Shown here one piece after another: positions 38,107 to 47,033 of a stretch of 64,000 nt of DNA (positions within the stretch are counted from its first letter, which is position 1; each line of letters starts with the position of its first letter). The notes under the pieces were generated by a model. That model saw nothing but the letters and a program-made list of their open reading frames with translations. It searched no databases and had not been told where the DNA came from. The position numbers and the translations under genes were made by a program. Source of the DNA: Candidatus Competibacteraceae bacterium (GTDB lineage Bacteria > Pseudomonadota > Gammaproteobacteria > Competibacterales > Competibacteraceae); assembly GCA_016713505.1 (NCBI GenBank), contig JADJPA010000001.1:868001-932000 (forward strand). The letters are read 5' to 3'.

Positions 38107-38555
38107 ACGAATCCGCCGCGCCGGTCGTGCGGGTGGCGGTGGGCATCATCCGCGATTCCGCTGGGGCGGTGCTGATCGCCCGGCGTCCCGATCGAGCCCA
38201 TCAAGGCGGATTATGGGAATTTCCCGGCGGTAAGATGGAAGGCTCTGAAACGGCGGAGGCCGCGCTCCGGCGCGAGCTGCGTGAAGAACTCGGCATCGAC
38301 GTACAAAGCGCCGAGCCTTGGTTGCAAGTCCGCCATGCCTATACCGACAAAACCGTCCTGCTCGATGTCTGGCGGGTGACGGCTTATCGAGGTGAGCCGC
38401 ACGGCCGGGAAGGGCAGCCGCTACTTTGGGTCCGTCCGACGGATATGGAGACCTTGGCCTTTCCCGCCGCCGATGCGCCGATCGTCGCGCGCTTGGTCGA
38501 ACGCGATCAAATCGCGCAGCAAGCGAGCTCGAAGGCGACGTCGGCCGTGTTCTGA
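38103..38555 (+). CDS. mutT: 8-oxo-dGTP diphosphatase (MutT, Nudix)
   Basis: This 150-residue Nudix hydrolase has the Nudix box at about residues 41-63: GGKMEGSE, then RRELREELGI, giving G-x5-E-x7-R-E-x2-E-E-x-G. The preceding GGLWEFPGGK is the MutT form. It removes oxidised guanine nucleotides from the pool. The GTG at 38103 overlaps the argJ stop (GTGA). The last 16 codons overlap the 3' end of the convergent zapD by 49 bases, so this C-terminal tail may be longer than the family norm. Confidence 0.92.
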   Translation: MNESAAPVVRVAVGIIRDSAGAVLIARRPDRAHQGGLWEFPGGKMEGSETAEAALRRELREELGIDVQSAEPWLQVRHAYTDKTVLLDVWRVTAYRGEPHGREGQPLLWVRPTDMETLAFPAADAPIVARLVERDQIAQQASSKATSAVF

Positions 38556-39277
38556 ACCGCCCGCACGTTAGGATCGGGCTGATCCAAGAAGCGGATCGTG
38601 AAGCGGTGTTTGCCGCCGCTGATTTCGGGAAAGCACGGCCTGCCAGCCGGTATGAAGACCCGAATCAGTTGGTGCGGAGCCCCGCTGTCGAGGGTGCGTT
38701 GGAAAAAGCCTTGTACGGCGATTTCCGGTTTCGGCGTGGCGCTGTCGCGGATGAGGCGAAGGGTCAGGGTGATGGCCGCCCGCATGGGATCGAAGGGAGT
38801 CAACCATCCGCGCAAGTGGCGCACTCGCGCCGAATGGTCTGATGCCAACCAATGATGGAGAGCGGGTACGTCAAATTGGCAAGAGCCGCCCGGTACGTGG
38901 CTGCGGGCGCGCGCGACGCTGAGAAAGTCAGTTTGGCGGATCGCTTCCTGCATTTGATGGTCTTGACAGTGAATCTGCTTGATGGCCCCGCCGATTTCCA
39001 CCAGCACGCGGTCGAGCGTGGCGGTGTCGACCTCGGACATTTGCCGCAAGCGACCCAAGGTCATGACATGCCTGTCCAGTTCCTTGAGCAACTCCCGCTT
39101 GAATTCGTTGCGGCCGCTCAGAGCGAGAATGTCGAACAAACCTTGTAGCGCCACGCGCGTATCCCAGGCCGAAGGGCTGCCGATGGCATGGTCCACTTGC
39201 TGAAACAGATATTCCAATCGCAGCAGCGCGCGAACGCGCTCGTTAAGCGGTTGTTCGTAGCATACGGTTTGGGACAC
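38507..39277 (-). CDS. zapD: cell division protein ZapD
   Basis: This protein of about 256 residues follows the ZapD/DUF1342 pattern: YEQPLNERVRALLRLEYLFQQ at the start, FKRELLKELDRH near 75, GGSCQFDVPALHHWL near 145, and the C-terminal FELACC. ZapD binds the FtsZ C-terminal peptide and bundles filaments. The GTG at 39277 gives VSQTVCYEQPLNE, aligning with the E. coli N-terminus; a GTG at 39316 would add 13 residues. coaE lies upstream on the same strand, a common pairing, but the usual yacG is not present downstream. Confidence 0.93.
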   Translation of the reverse strand: MSQTVCYEQPLNERVRALLRLEYLFQQVDHAIGSPSAWDTRVALQGLFDILALSGRNEFKRELLKELDRHVMTLGRLRQMSEVDTATLDRVLVEIGGAIKQIHCQDHQMQEAIRQTDFLSVARARSHVPGGSCQFDVPALHHWLASDHSARVRHLRGWLTPFDPMRAAITLTLRLIRDSATPKPEIAVQGFFQRTLDSGAPHQLIRVFIPAGRPCFPEISGGKHRFTIRFLDQPDPNVRAVQNTADVAFELACCAI

Positions 39278-39372
39278 GGCATAACTCGCAAGCACGACGG
39301 TCTTTAGGCAACCCACTGGAAAGCGTGTGATGGATCGGTCACCGCTGCCGACGTGGGCCTGTCATGACTGCT

Positions 39373-39984
39373 TCACGCGGCTCGGGTCGAAGCCAGCGCC
39401 AGATAACGTTCGTGTAAGGCGGCGATTTGATGGTTTAACGCGTCGAAATCGCCCGTGTTCTCCAAAACGTCATCCGCTAGAGCCAGCCGCCGGTCGCGAC
39501 GGACTTGCGCGGCTAGGATGCGGCGGGCCTGTTCCTCGGAAATCTCGTCACGCCGCATGACCCGGCGAATTTGCTCGATTTCAGATACATCCACCACCAG
39601 AACGCGATCCACCAATTCCCTCATTCCGGTTTCCACCAGCAAGGGAATCACCACCAGACAGTAGGGCGTGGCCAGAGCGGCGACCCGCGCTTGCATGGCC
39701 GCCCGGATGCGGGGATGCAGGATCGCTTCCAGTTGGCGGCGGCTTGCGGGATCGGCAAAAACCCGCTCGCGCAGGTGATCGCGGCGCAGCTGGCCCTGTT
39801 CGTCCAGACAGGCCGGTCCGAAAGCCTTCGCGATTTCCGCCAGCGCCGGCTGACCGGGTTCGACCAGTTCGCGAGCCAGTTGGTCGGTATCGATAACGGG
39901 GACGCCATAATGCCCGAACCGGTCGCTGACGGCCGTCTTGCCGCTGCCGATACCACCCGTCAAGCCGACCACCAACACGCTCAA
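39373..39984 (-). CDS. coaE: dephospho-CoA kinase
   Basis: This 203-residue P-loop kinase has VGLTGGIGSGKTAVSDRF at residues 6-23, the DTDQLARELV substrate region and the lid EQIRRVMRRDEISEEQARR. It performs the last step of coenzyme A synthesis. The start is a TTG at 39984 overlapping the pilD stop by 4 bases; a GTG two codons later is the alternative. It is the fourth gene of the pilBCD-coaE run, a common gammaproteobacterial arrangement. Confidence 0.95.
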   Translation of the reverse strand: MSVLVVGLTGGIGSGKTAVSDRFGHYGVPVIDTDQLARELVEPGQPALAEIAKAFGPACLDEQGQLRRDHLRERVFADPASRRQLEAILHPRIRAAMQARVAALATPYCLVVIPLLVETGMRELVDRVLVVDVSEIEQIRRVMRRDEISEEQARRILAAQVRRDRRLALADDVLENTGDFDALNHQIAALHERYLALASTRAA

Positions 39985-40859
39985 ACTCCCAGCCAGTGCA
40001 GGTAAGCCCGATTGATCGTTTCACCCCAGAGCAAGGCGATCCACCCGGCGGCCGCCAAAAATGGCCCAAACGGCATGGGAACCTGTCGGTCCCGACCTCG
40101 GAACAGGATCAACGCCAAGCCGAAAACCGCGCCCACCAGCGAGGATAGAATGATGGTGGTGACGAGATATTCCCAACCCGTCCAGGCCCCGAGCGCCGCG
40201 AGCAACTTGAAATCGCCATGCCCCATGCCTTCCTTGCCGGTCAACAGGCGAAAAACCTGATAGACGGACCAGAGCGACAAGTAACCGGCCATAGCACCCA
40301 CCACCGCACTGGGCAAGGGCGCGAACAACCCGAACAACGCCGCAAGCAAACCAAGCCACAGCAGGGGTAAAACCAGATCGTCCGGCAAGAGCTGGTGCCG
40401 GAAATCGATAGCGCTGGCCGCCAGCAGAATCCAGGTGAAGGCCAGCGCCGCCGCCGCCGGCCAACCGAAGCCGAACTTCCAGGCGACGATGCCGGCCAAA
40501 AAGCCGCTCAGGGCTTCCACCAACGGATATTGCAGGCTGATCGCGGCCCGACAATGCGCGCAACGGCCACCTTGCCGGAGATAGCTGAACAGCGGAATGT
40601 TTTCCACGGCCGTGATCAAATGGCCGCATTGCGGGCATTGCGAACGTGGTCCCCACAAACTCAAGGCCGGTTTTCCGGAAGCCGGCTCCGGTTCCGACTG
40701 CCCGAACAGCTCCGCGCATTGTGCTCGCCATTGCCGCTCCATCATCAACGGCAAGCGGTGGATCACGACGTTGAGAAAGCTGCCGACCATCAACCCCAGC
40801 AGGACAGCCAGAATGATCCATAAAACCTGAGAGGCGGCCAGAAACTCTAAAAGGGCCAT
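39981..40859 (-). CDS. pilD: type IV prepilin peptidase / N-methyltransferase
   Basis: This membrane protein of about 292 residues has the N-terminal methyltransferase domain with two CxxC pairs (CPQC and CAHC), and about seven further membrane segments. The aspartate protease residues sit in AIDFRHQLLPDDL and in the GHGDF motif of GMGHGDFKLLAALGAW. It cleaves prepilins and methylates the new N-terminus. The ATG at 40859 starts MALLEFLAASQVLW; a longer frame upstream overlaps pilC and is rejected. Confidence 0.95.
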   Translation of the reverse strand: MALLEFLAASQVLWIILAVLLGLMVGSFLNVVIHRLPLMMERQWRAQCAELFGQSEPEPASGKPALSLWGPRSQCPQCGHLITAVENIPLFSYLRQGGRCAHCRAAISLQYPLVEALSGFLAGIVAWKFGFGWPAAAALAFTWILLAASAIDFRHQLLPDDLVLPLLWLGLLAALFGLFAPLPSAVVGAMAGYLSLWSVYQVFRLLTGKEGMGHGDFKLLAALGAWTGWEYLVTTIILSSLVGAVFGLALILFRGRDRQVPMPFGPFLAAAGWIALLWGETINRAYLHWLGV

Positions 40860-40876
40860 CGTGTGGGTGGCTGCCG

Positions 40877-42118
40877 TCAGACCGCCGAAGCCAGCTTGAA
40901 GATCGGCAGATACATGGCGATGATCAGCGTGCCGACCACGCCGGCCAGGAAAGCCATCAGCATCGGCTCGATCAGGGTGGTCAACGTGTCCACTTTTTGG
41001 TCGACCTCCGCTTCGTACCAATCCGCCACCTTGGCCAGCATGTCACCGAGCGAACCGGCTTCCTCGCCGATCGCCACCATTTGAATCACCATGTCGGGGA
41101 ACAGGCTGCTTTGGCGCATCGCAAAATTCAATTGCTGGCCGATGGAAACCGCCTCGCGCATTTCCAGAACGGCTTTTTCATAGACGTAGTTGCCGGTGGC
41201 GCCGGCCACGCTCACCATGGCGTCCACCAGCGGCACGCCGCCGCTGAACAGCGTGGATAAGGTGCGGGCGAAGCGAGCGTTGGCTGAGGTGGCGATCAGA
41301 TCGCCGATCAGCGGCAGTTGCAGGACCATGCGGTCCAGCCATTTTCTGAAAGCCTCCGAACGCTTGTGGGCTTGAATGAAGGCCACGATGGCGAGGACCG
41401 GTGCGCCCAATATTAAATACCAATACGCTTGAAAGGCTTGGGAGAGCTGGATGACGAACCGCGTCAGCGCCGGCAGTTCGGCGCCGAAACCCTTGAACAA
41501 GTCCTCGAAAGTTGGAATGACGAAAATCAGTAGGATCGCGGTCACCACGAAAGCGAACACCAAGACGATGGCCGGGTAAGTGAGCGCTTTCTTGACCTTG
41601 GCTTTGAGGGCCTCGGATTTTTCGAGATAAGTCGCGATCTTGTCCAGCAAGACTTCGAGCACGCCCGCTTCTTCGCCGGCGTGCACCAGGCTGCAATACA
41701 GATCGTTGAAATACAAATGGTGCTTGCTCAGCGCCTTGGAGAGTGAGGTTCCGCTTTCCACATCCGTTTTGATGTGCAAGATCAACTCCTTGACCTTGGT
41801 TTTTTTGTTGCTGTTGCCGACCATGTCCAAGGCTTGCACCACGGCGATACCGGAACCCAGCATGGTGCAAAGCTGGCGGGTAAACATCATGATGTCTTTT
41901 GAGTTGATATTGTTGCCGGCGGTGAACAGCGGCTTGGATTTCTTGCGCACCCGCAACGGGAGGATGCCTTGCCGGCGCAGCTCGGCCTTGATCAAGCTTT
42001 GGTTAGCTGCCCGCAGCTCGCCCTTGACGCGGGCGCCTCGTTTGTCGGTTCCTTCCCACTTGAACGTGGGTTCTTCAGGCTTCGCCTTGACTTTCGCTAA
42101 ATTAGGTTGTTTGGCCAC
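40877..42118 (-). CDS. pilC: type IV pilus inner-membrane platform protein PilC
   Basis: This 413-residue protein has a cytoplasmic start (FKWEGTDKRGARVKGELRA) and two T2SSF domains, each ending in membrane helices. FTRQLCTMLGSGIAVVQALDM near residue 80 and FARTLSTLFSGGVPLVDAM near 282 are the matching repeats, and MVAIGEEAGSLGDMLAKVADWYE is typical. It connects the PilB motor to the pilus. It lies between pilB and pilD with short gaps. Confidence 0.96.
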   Translation of the reverse strand: MAKQPNLAKVKAKPEEPTFKWEGTDKRGARVKGELRAANQSLIKAELRRQGILPLRVRKKSKPLFTAGNNINSKDIMMFTRQLCTMLGSGIAVVQALDMVGNSNKKTKVKELILHIKTDVESGTSLSKALSKHHLYFNDLYCSLVHAGEEAGVLEVLLDKIATYLEKSEALKAKVKKALTYPAIVLVFAFVVTAILLIFVIPTFEDLFKGFGAELPALTRFVIQLSQAFQAYWYLILGAPVLAIVAFIQAHKRSEAFRKWLDRMVLQLPLIGDLIATSANARFARTLSTLFSGGVPLVDAMVSVAGATGNYVYEKAVLEMREAVSIGQQLNFAMRQSSLFPDMVIQMVAIGEEAGSLGDMLAKVADWYEAEVDQKVDTLTTLIEPMLMAFLAGVVGTLIIAMYLPIFKLASAV

Positions 42119-42123
42119 GACCG

Positions 42124-43851
42124 CTAATCCGTTGTTACCCGATTGATTTCTTCTAGACTGGTAAGTCCCATGCGCACTTTGTTGAGGCCCGACTGGCGCA
42201 AGTCGTTAATGCCTTCTTTACGCGCCTGTACGGCAATCTGTAGGGCGTTGCCGCTTTCCATGATGATGCGGCCGGTCTCCTCGGAAATCGGCAGCACCTC
42301 GTAAACGCCGACCCGTCCCTTGTAGCCGTGGTTGCACTGGTCGCACCCGGCGGCCTTGAAGATCTCCAGTTCGTTCAATTCAGCCTCGCGGAAGCCCTGA
42401 TTGATCAGTTCCTCCGCTGGAATCTTGGTTTCTTCCTTGCAGTGCTGGCACAGCCGGCGCGCCAACCGCTGGGCGATGATCAGCGTCACGCTGGAGGCGA
42501 TGTTGTAAGGCGCGACGCCCATGTTCATCAACCGGCTGAGGGTTTGTGGCGCGCTGTTGGTGTGCAGGGTGGAAAGCACCATGTGGCCAGTTTGGGCGGC
42601 CTTGATGGCGATTTCCGCAGTTTCCAGATCGCGGATCTCACCGACCATGATGATGTCGGGGTCTTGGCGCAGAAAGGAGCGCAGGGCATTGGCGAAGGTC
42701 ATCCCGACCTTGGGGTTGACGTTGACCTGATTGATGCCGGCCAGATTGATTTCCACCGGGTCTTCGGCGGTGGAGATGTTGACGGCGGCGGTATTGAGGA
42801 TATTGAGCGCGGTATAAAGCGACACCGTTTTACCGCTGCCGGTGGGGCCGGTGACCAGGACCATGCCTTGAGGCTTGTGGATGGCGTGCAGGAACAGCTC
42901 CTTCTGATGGTCTTCGTAGCCGAGCGCTTCGATGCCCATTTGCGCGCTGGAAGGGTCGAGCAGGCGCATGACGACCTTTTCACCCCACAAGGTCGGCAAG
43001 GTGTTGACGCGAAAGTCGATGGCGCGCTGCTTGGTCAGATAGAGCTTGATGCGCCCGTCCTGCGGCACCCGCCGCTCCGCGATATCGAGCTGAGCCATGA
43101 TCTTGAGACGGGCGGCCATGCGCGGCGCCATGGCGACCGGGGGTTTGTAGATTTCGTCCAGAATGCCGTCTTGGCGTAACCGGACCCGATAGATTTTTTC
43201 GTACGGTTCGAAGTGGATGTCGGACGCGCCGCGGTTGATGGCTTGCAGGATGACTTGATTGATGAACCGCACGACCGGGGCATCGTCGGTGTCCGATTGA
43301 GAGAGCGTTTCGACTTTCGCCTCAATGTCGGCCTCGCCGCCGAAATTCAGATCGCCGATCTCGCCGTCGGTTAAAGTCGCTGACCGCGAATCGATCACCG
43401 TATCCAGCGCCTTGGCCAACTGGAGCTGGCTGACGATGATCGGTTCGATGTCGAGGCGCGTCTGAAACTTGATGTCTTCCAAGACCCGTTGGTTGGTGGG
43501 GTCGCTCAACCCCACGAACAAGCGTCGGCCCCGTTTGTGCAACGGTAGGGCGTGATGGCGGCGGAGCAATTTTTCATCGACCAGCCGGATGACGGCCGAG
43601 TCGATATCCAGGGCGTCGATGTCGAACAGCGGAAGGTTGAAGCTGCGGGCGGCGGTGCGGGCAATGTCCTTATCGCGGGCCAGCTTGTTTTCCACCAAGT
43701 ACGCCACGAAGGGGATGTTTTCCTTGCGCGACTGTTCGAACGCCTTGAGGGCGGTGGCTTCATCCAGCAGGTGATTTTGGACGAGCTGCCGCGCTAACCC
43801 GATCAACTGAACGTTGGGTTGCGAGACAGCATTGCTTGGGTTGGTGGCCAT
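42124..43851 (-). CDS. pilB: type IV pilus extension ATPase PilB
   Basis: This 575-residue secretion ATPase has two N-terminal T2SSE-N (MshEN-type) regions, Walker A GPTGSGKTVSLYTAL near residue 335, the Asp box with LRSFLRQDPDIIMVGEIRD, the His box TGHMVLSTLHTNSAP, and a zinc site from CQHC and CDQC. It powers pilus assembly. Its ATG at 43851 has no strong ribosome site. No pilin gene is found in the 446 bases upstream, where pilA often lies in related species. Confidence 0.96.
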   Translation of the reverse strand: MATNPSNAVSQPNVQLIGLARQLVQNHLLDEATALKAFEQSRKENIPFVAYLVENKLARDKDIARTAARSFNLPLFDIDALDIDSAVIRLVDEKLLRRHHALPLHKRGRRLFVGLSDPTNQRVLEDIKFQTRLDIEPIIVSQLQLAKALDTVIDSRSATLTDGEIGDLNFGGEADIEAKVETLSQSDTDDAPVVRFINQVILQAINRGASDIHFEPYEKIYRVRLRQDGILDEIYKPPVAMAPRMAARLKIMAQLDIAERRVPQDGRIKLYLTKQRAIDFRVNTLPTLWGEKVVMRLLDPSSAQMGIEALGYEDHQKELFLHAIHKPQGMVLVTGPTGSGKTVSLYTALNILNTAAVNISTAEDPVEINLAGINQVNVNPKVGMTFANALRSFLRQDPDIIMVGEIRDLETAEIAIKAAQTGHMVLSTLHTNSAPQTLSRLMNMGVAPYNIASSVTLIIAQRLARRLCQHCKEETKIPAEELINQGFREAELNELEIFKAAGCDQCNHGYKGRVGVYEVLPISEETGRIIMESGNALQIAVQARKEGINDLRQSGLNKVRMGLTSLEEINRVTTD

Positions 43852-44297
43852 AAGCTATTTGAACGGCGATACCCAGAAAACGGATTGATGGTCTTTCAGA
43901 AACATGTATCTGAGGTAAAACTTTAGACCATGCGACAGGCCTTGGAAAGGGGTGCGGGAGCACGCACCCGATGAGATTTAGATTATACGAAAGTCTAGCT
44001 ATTGATACAAATAATATGATTTTTGCCTCTCTTTTAAGAGGGTTTTTGAAAAAATGCCTGATTTTCGTCGGAAGGTGCGAAGCTGGCCAGCTATCCTGGC
44101 CGCGCGGTTTGGCCAACGCCGCGCCGCGCCGGGGGGATCGTCGCGTTTTCTGCCGCTCGTTGCCAGCACCAGCAGGGCGACCGGCCGGCTATTGCGAGAG
44201 CCATGGAAAAAAGGGTAGCGTTACCACCTTGACCGGCAGTGATCACACTCACATCCTCCGCCGCGCCCGCGCGGCAGGAACGCTAAAGGAGGCTTTC
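43852..44297. other. pilB-thrH divergent intergenic region
   Basis: No gene is supported here. A perfect 7-bp stem, GGGTGCG (43950-43956) with CGCACCC (43963-43969), has a 6-base loop and no T run. The stretch 43970-44060 is AT-rich and includes a weak stem CCTCT/AGAGG (44026-44030 with 44037-44041) followed by GTTTTT. Either could belong to the pilB control region. A pilA gene or sigma54 site was looked for and not found. Confidence 0.5.
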
Positions 44298-44906
44298 ATG
44301 GAACTCGCTTGCCTGGACTTGGAAGGAGTCCTGGTTCCGGAAATCTGGATCAACGTCGCGCAACGCACCGGAATTGAAGCGCTGCGGCTGACCACGCGTG
44401 ACATTCCCGATTACGATCAATTGATGCGGCAGCGATTGACGCTGCTCGATCAACACGGGTTGAAGCTTTCGGACATCCAGCGGGTGATCGCCGCCATGGG
44501 ACCGCTGGAGGGGGCTGGCGAGTTCCTGGATTGGTTGCGCGAGCGGTTCCAACTGGTGATTCTCTCGGACACGTTTTACGAATTCGCCTTGCCGCTGATG
44601 CGCCAGCTCGGGTGGCCGACCCTGTTTTGTCACCGCTTGGAGGTGACGGACGACCGGGTGGCGAACTATATTTTGCGCCAGGCCGATTCCAAACGTCAGG
44701 CCGTGCGAGCGTTTCACGGACTCAATTTTCGGGTGATCGCCGCCGGCGATTCCTACAACGATACCGCCATGCTGGCCGAGGCCGAAGCCGGCATTCTGTT
44801 TCGACCCCCCCAAAACGTCATCGACGAATTTCCACAGTTTCCGGTGGCGCGGACTTTCGAGGCGCTGCGCGAAGAATTTCGCAAGGCCAGCCTCCGTTCG
44901 CTCTAG
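44298..44906 (+). CDS. thrH: ThrH-type phosphoserine phosphatase / homoserine phosphotransferase
   Basis: This 202-residue HAD-family protein has the modified first motif CLDLEGVLVPEIW (D7, E9) in place of DxDGT, SDTFYEF as motif II, and AAGDSYNDTAMLAEA as motif III. DLEG is the mark of ThrH, described in Pseudomonas as a phosphoserine phosphatase that can also phosphorylate homoserine. The start is decided by AAGGAGG at 44286-44292, five bases before the ATG; an open frame upstream is non-coding. Confidence 0.92.
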   Translation: MELACLDLEGVLVPEIWINVAQRTGIEALRLTTRDIPDYDQLMRQRLTLLDQHGLKLSDIQRVIAAMGPLEGAGEFLDWLRERFQLVILSDTFYEFALPLMRQLGWPTLFCHRLEVTDDRVANYILRQADSKRQAVRAFHGLNFRVIAAGDSYNDTAMLAEAEAGILFRPPQNVIDEFPQFPVARTFEALREEFRKASLRSL

Positions 44907-44990
44907 CGCGTCAAGGTCTCTTTCGAAACCATCTTCCGATCTCGCCGGTCCAATTCCCTCAGCTCCTCCGCACCAGCGCAAAACACCTGT

Positions 44991-46988
44991 ATGCAATCCG
45001 AATTCGTTACCGCGCTCTTTGCCTGGATCGCCGCTCATCCAGGCTGGGTGAGCGCGGTAATTTTCCTGTCTTCGGCAGCGGAATCGCTGACCATCATCGG
45101 CGTCATCATCCCCGGCGCGTTGGTCATGTTCAGTTTTGGCGCGTTGATCGGCCTCGGCCACCTGGATTTTTGGTCGGCCTATTGGTGGTCCGCGGCGGGC
45201 GCGGTGTTCGGCGACGCGGTCAGTTTCTGGATCGGACGGGTGTTTCATCAAGGGATCCGCCGGGTCTGGCCGTTCAACAAGCACCCTGAAATGATCGTCC
45301 GCAGCGAGGAGTTCTTCCGCAAGCACGGCGGCAAGGGCGTGCTGTTCGGGCGTTTTTTCGGGCCGGTGCGCGGCACCATCCCGACCGTGGCCGGCATGAT
45401 GGATATGAAATGGCGCGACTTCATGATCGCCAACGTCGTGTCGGCCGTGCTCTGGTCGCCGGCCTATTTGCTCCCCGGCATGGCGTTTGGCGCGTCGCTG
45501 GACATCGCCTCTCGGGTGGCGGGGCGGTTGGTGGTGCTGATTCTGATTGTGGCCGTCGTGCTGTGGGTCACGATTTGGCTGGTAAAGCATCTGACGCGGC
45601 TGTTTCAGGCCCATGTCCCCGGTTGGGTGCAGCGTTTTTACGGCTGGAGCCGGGGCCGCCGTTTTATCGGCCCGATCAGCGCTTCGTTGCTGGATCCGTC
45701 CCAAGGGGAACTGCGAGGTCTGGCGATCATGGCGGTGTTGCTGCTCGGCGCTATCGTGCTGGCCAGCTTGAGCCTGAGCGCGGCCGGCCAAAAATTACCG
45801 AGCGGCCTCGATCAAAGCCTCTATCACTTTTTTCAGCGGTTGCGCACGCCGTGGGCCGATGCCTTGATGGTGTTCACCGCCGGGTTGGGAGGCTATCAGG
45901 TCACCTTGCCGGTGAGTTTGGCCATATTCGGCTGGTTGATCTGGCAGCGCAGGGCGGTCGCGGCTTGGCATTGGCTGGCCGCGTTGGGGTTCGGCATGGC
46001 CAGCACCTTGTTGTTCAAGGGCCTGCTGCCGGTCTCCAGTCCCGCCGAAGTGTCGCAAGGCATCTTAGGTTATTCTTTTCCATCCAGTCATGCGACTTTC
46101 AGTGTGCTGGTCTTTGGGTTTCTAGCGGTACTGATCGCCCGCGAAATCGCTCCGACCCGCCGCTGGATCGTTTATTTGGGAGCGGCCTTCATCATCGTGC
46201 CCATCGCGTTCGCCCGCCTTTATCTGGGCGTGCATTGGCTGACCGACACGCTGGCGGGTTTGTGCCTGGGCTTGATTTGGGTCGCGGTGTTGGGGCTGGC
46301 TTACAATCACCACGCAATGGCGGTGGCGGTGCGCTGGCGCGGCTTGCTGGCTTACAGCGCGAGCGCGCTGCTGGCGACCCATTTGCTGCACGTCAGCTTC
46401 AACTTTCGCACGGATTTGCAGCGCTACGAAGCGCAACCGATGATGAAAGCGCAAGCCTTAGACTATTGGCTCAAAGAAGGAGGTTGGCGGCGACTGCCCC
46501 AGCAGCGCTTGGATTTTCGCGGCAATCGCCGGCAGGATTTTGTCTTGCAGTGGTCGGGAAGCGCGGCTGATATCGCAAAGCGCTTGCGGGAAGCCGGCTG
46601 GGAGCCCGCGCCCGCGCCCGATGTGCGGAGTATTTTGCTGTGCTTGAGCCCGCAGGTAAAACTGCGGGAATTGCCGGTGTTACCGCAAATTCACGACGGC
46701 AGCGAAGACGATTTGCGGATGGTGTATTACTCCAACGACTCGAATACCCGTTGGCTGTTGCGTTTCTGGGATGTCAATGCCCGGCTGCAAGAGGAGAAGG
46801 TACCCATTTGGGTCGGCAGCCTCAGTTTGCAGAAGCTGGAGCCGAAAATGGGGTTGTTCACCTTTGCGGTGGATGACCCGCAAACGCGAGCGCCGGCCGA
46901 TTTACTGGCTCCGGCTTGGCAGGGCTTGCGAACCCGGATCGTCAAGGGTAGCCACCCTGACGAACGCATCACCTTGATTGCTGATTGA
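44991..46988 (+). CDS. DedA-PAP2-LssY three-domain membrane protein
   Basis: This 665-residue protein joins three domains. Residues about 10-205 are DedA/SNARE-associated, with GVIIPGALVMFSFGALIGLG and GRFFGPVRGTIPTVAG. Residues about 240-445 are a PAP2-type lipid phosphatase core with membrane helices, YSFPSSHATFS (motif C2) and ARLYLGVHWLTDTLAG (motif C3). Residues about 470-665 are a soluble LssY-like C-terminal domain. The first PAP2 motif is degenerate (KGLLPVSSP instead of K-x6-RP). DedA proteins transport lipid carriers such as undecaprenyl phosphate, so coupling to a phosphatase suggests lipid carrier recycling; this is inference. The gene stands alone after thrH. Confidence 0.88.
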   Translation: MQSEFVTALFAWIAAHPGWVSAVIFLSSAAESLTIIGVIIPGALVMFSFGALIGLGHLDFWSAYWWSAAGAVFGDAVSFWIGRVFHQGIRRVWPFNKHPEMIVRSEEFFRKHGGKGVLFGRFFGPVRGTIPTVAGMMDMKWRDFMIANVVSAVLWSPAYLLPGMAFGASLDIASRVAGRLVVLILIVAVVLWVTIWLVKHLTRLFQAHVPGWVQRFYGWSRGRRFIGPISASLLDPSQGELRGLAIMAVLLLGAIVLASLSLSAAGQKLPSGLDQSLYHFFQRLRTPWADALMVFTAGLGGYQVTLPVSLAIFGWLIWQRRAVAAWHWLAALGFGMASTLLFKGLLPVSSPAEVSQGILGYSFPSSHATFSVLVFGFLAVLIAREIAPTRRWIVYLGAAFIIVPIAFARLYLGVHWLTDTLAGLCLGLIWVAVLGLAYNHHAMAVAVRWRGLLAYSASALLATHLLHVSFNFRTDLQRYEAQPMMKAQALDYWLKEGGWRRLPQQRLDFRGNRRQDFVLQWSGSAADIAKRLREAGWEPAPAPDVRSILLCLSPQVKLRELPVLPQIHDGSEDDLRMVYYSNDSNTRWLLRFWDVNARLQEEKVPIWVGSLSLQKLEPKMGLFTFAVDDPQTRAPADLLAPAWQGLRTRIVKGSHPDERITLIAD

Positions 46989-47033
46989 TCCAACCGCCGC
47001 TTGGGGCGCGTTTGACCGTACCGGAGAAAAGCG

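Noticed and set aside
44283..45791. 502-codon reverse-strand ORF over thrH and the DedA fusion gene
   Set aside because: It is antisense to two clear genes, one with a strong ribosome site; low-complexity product.
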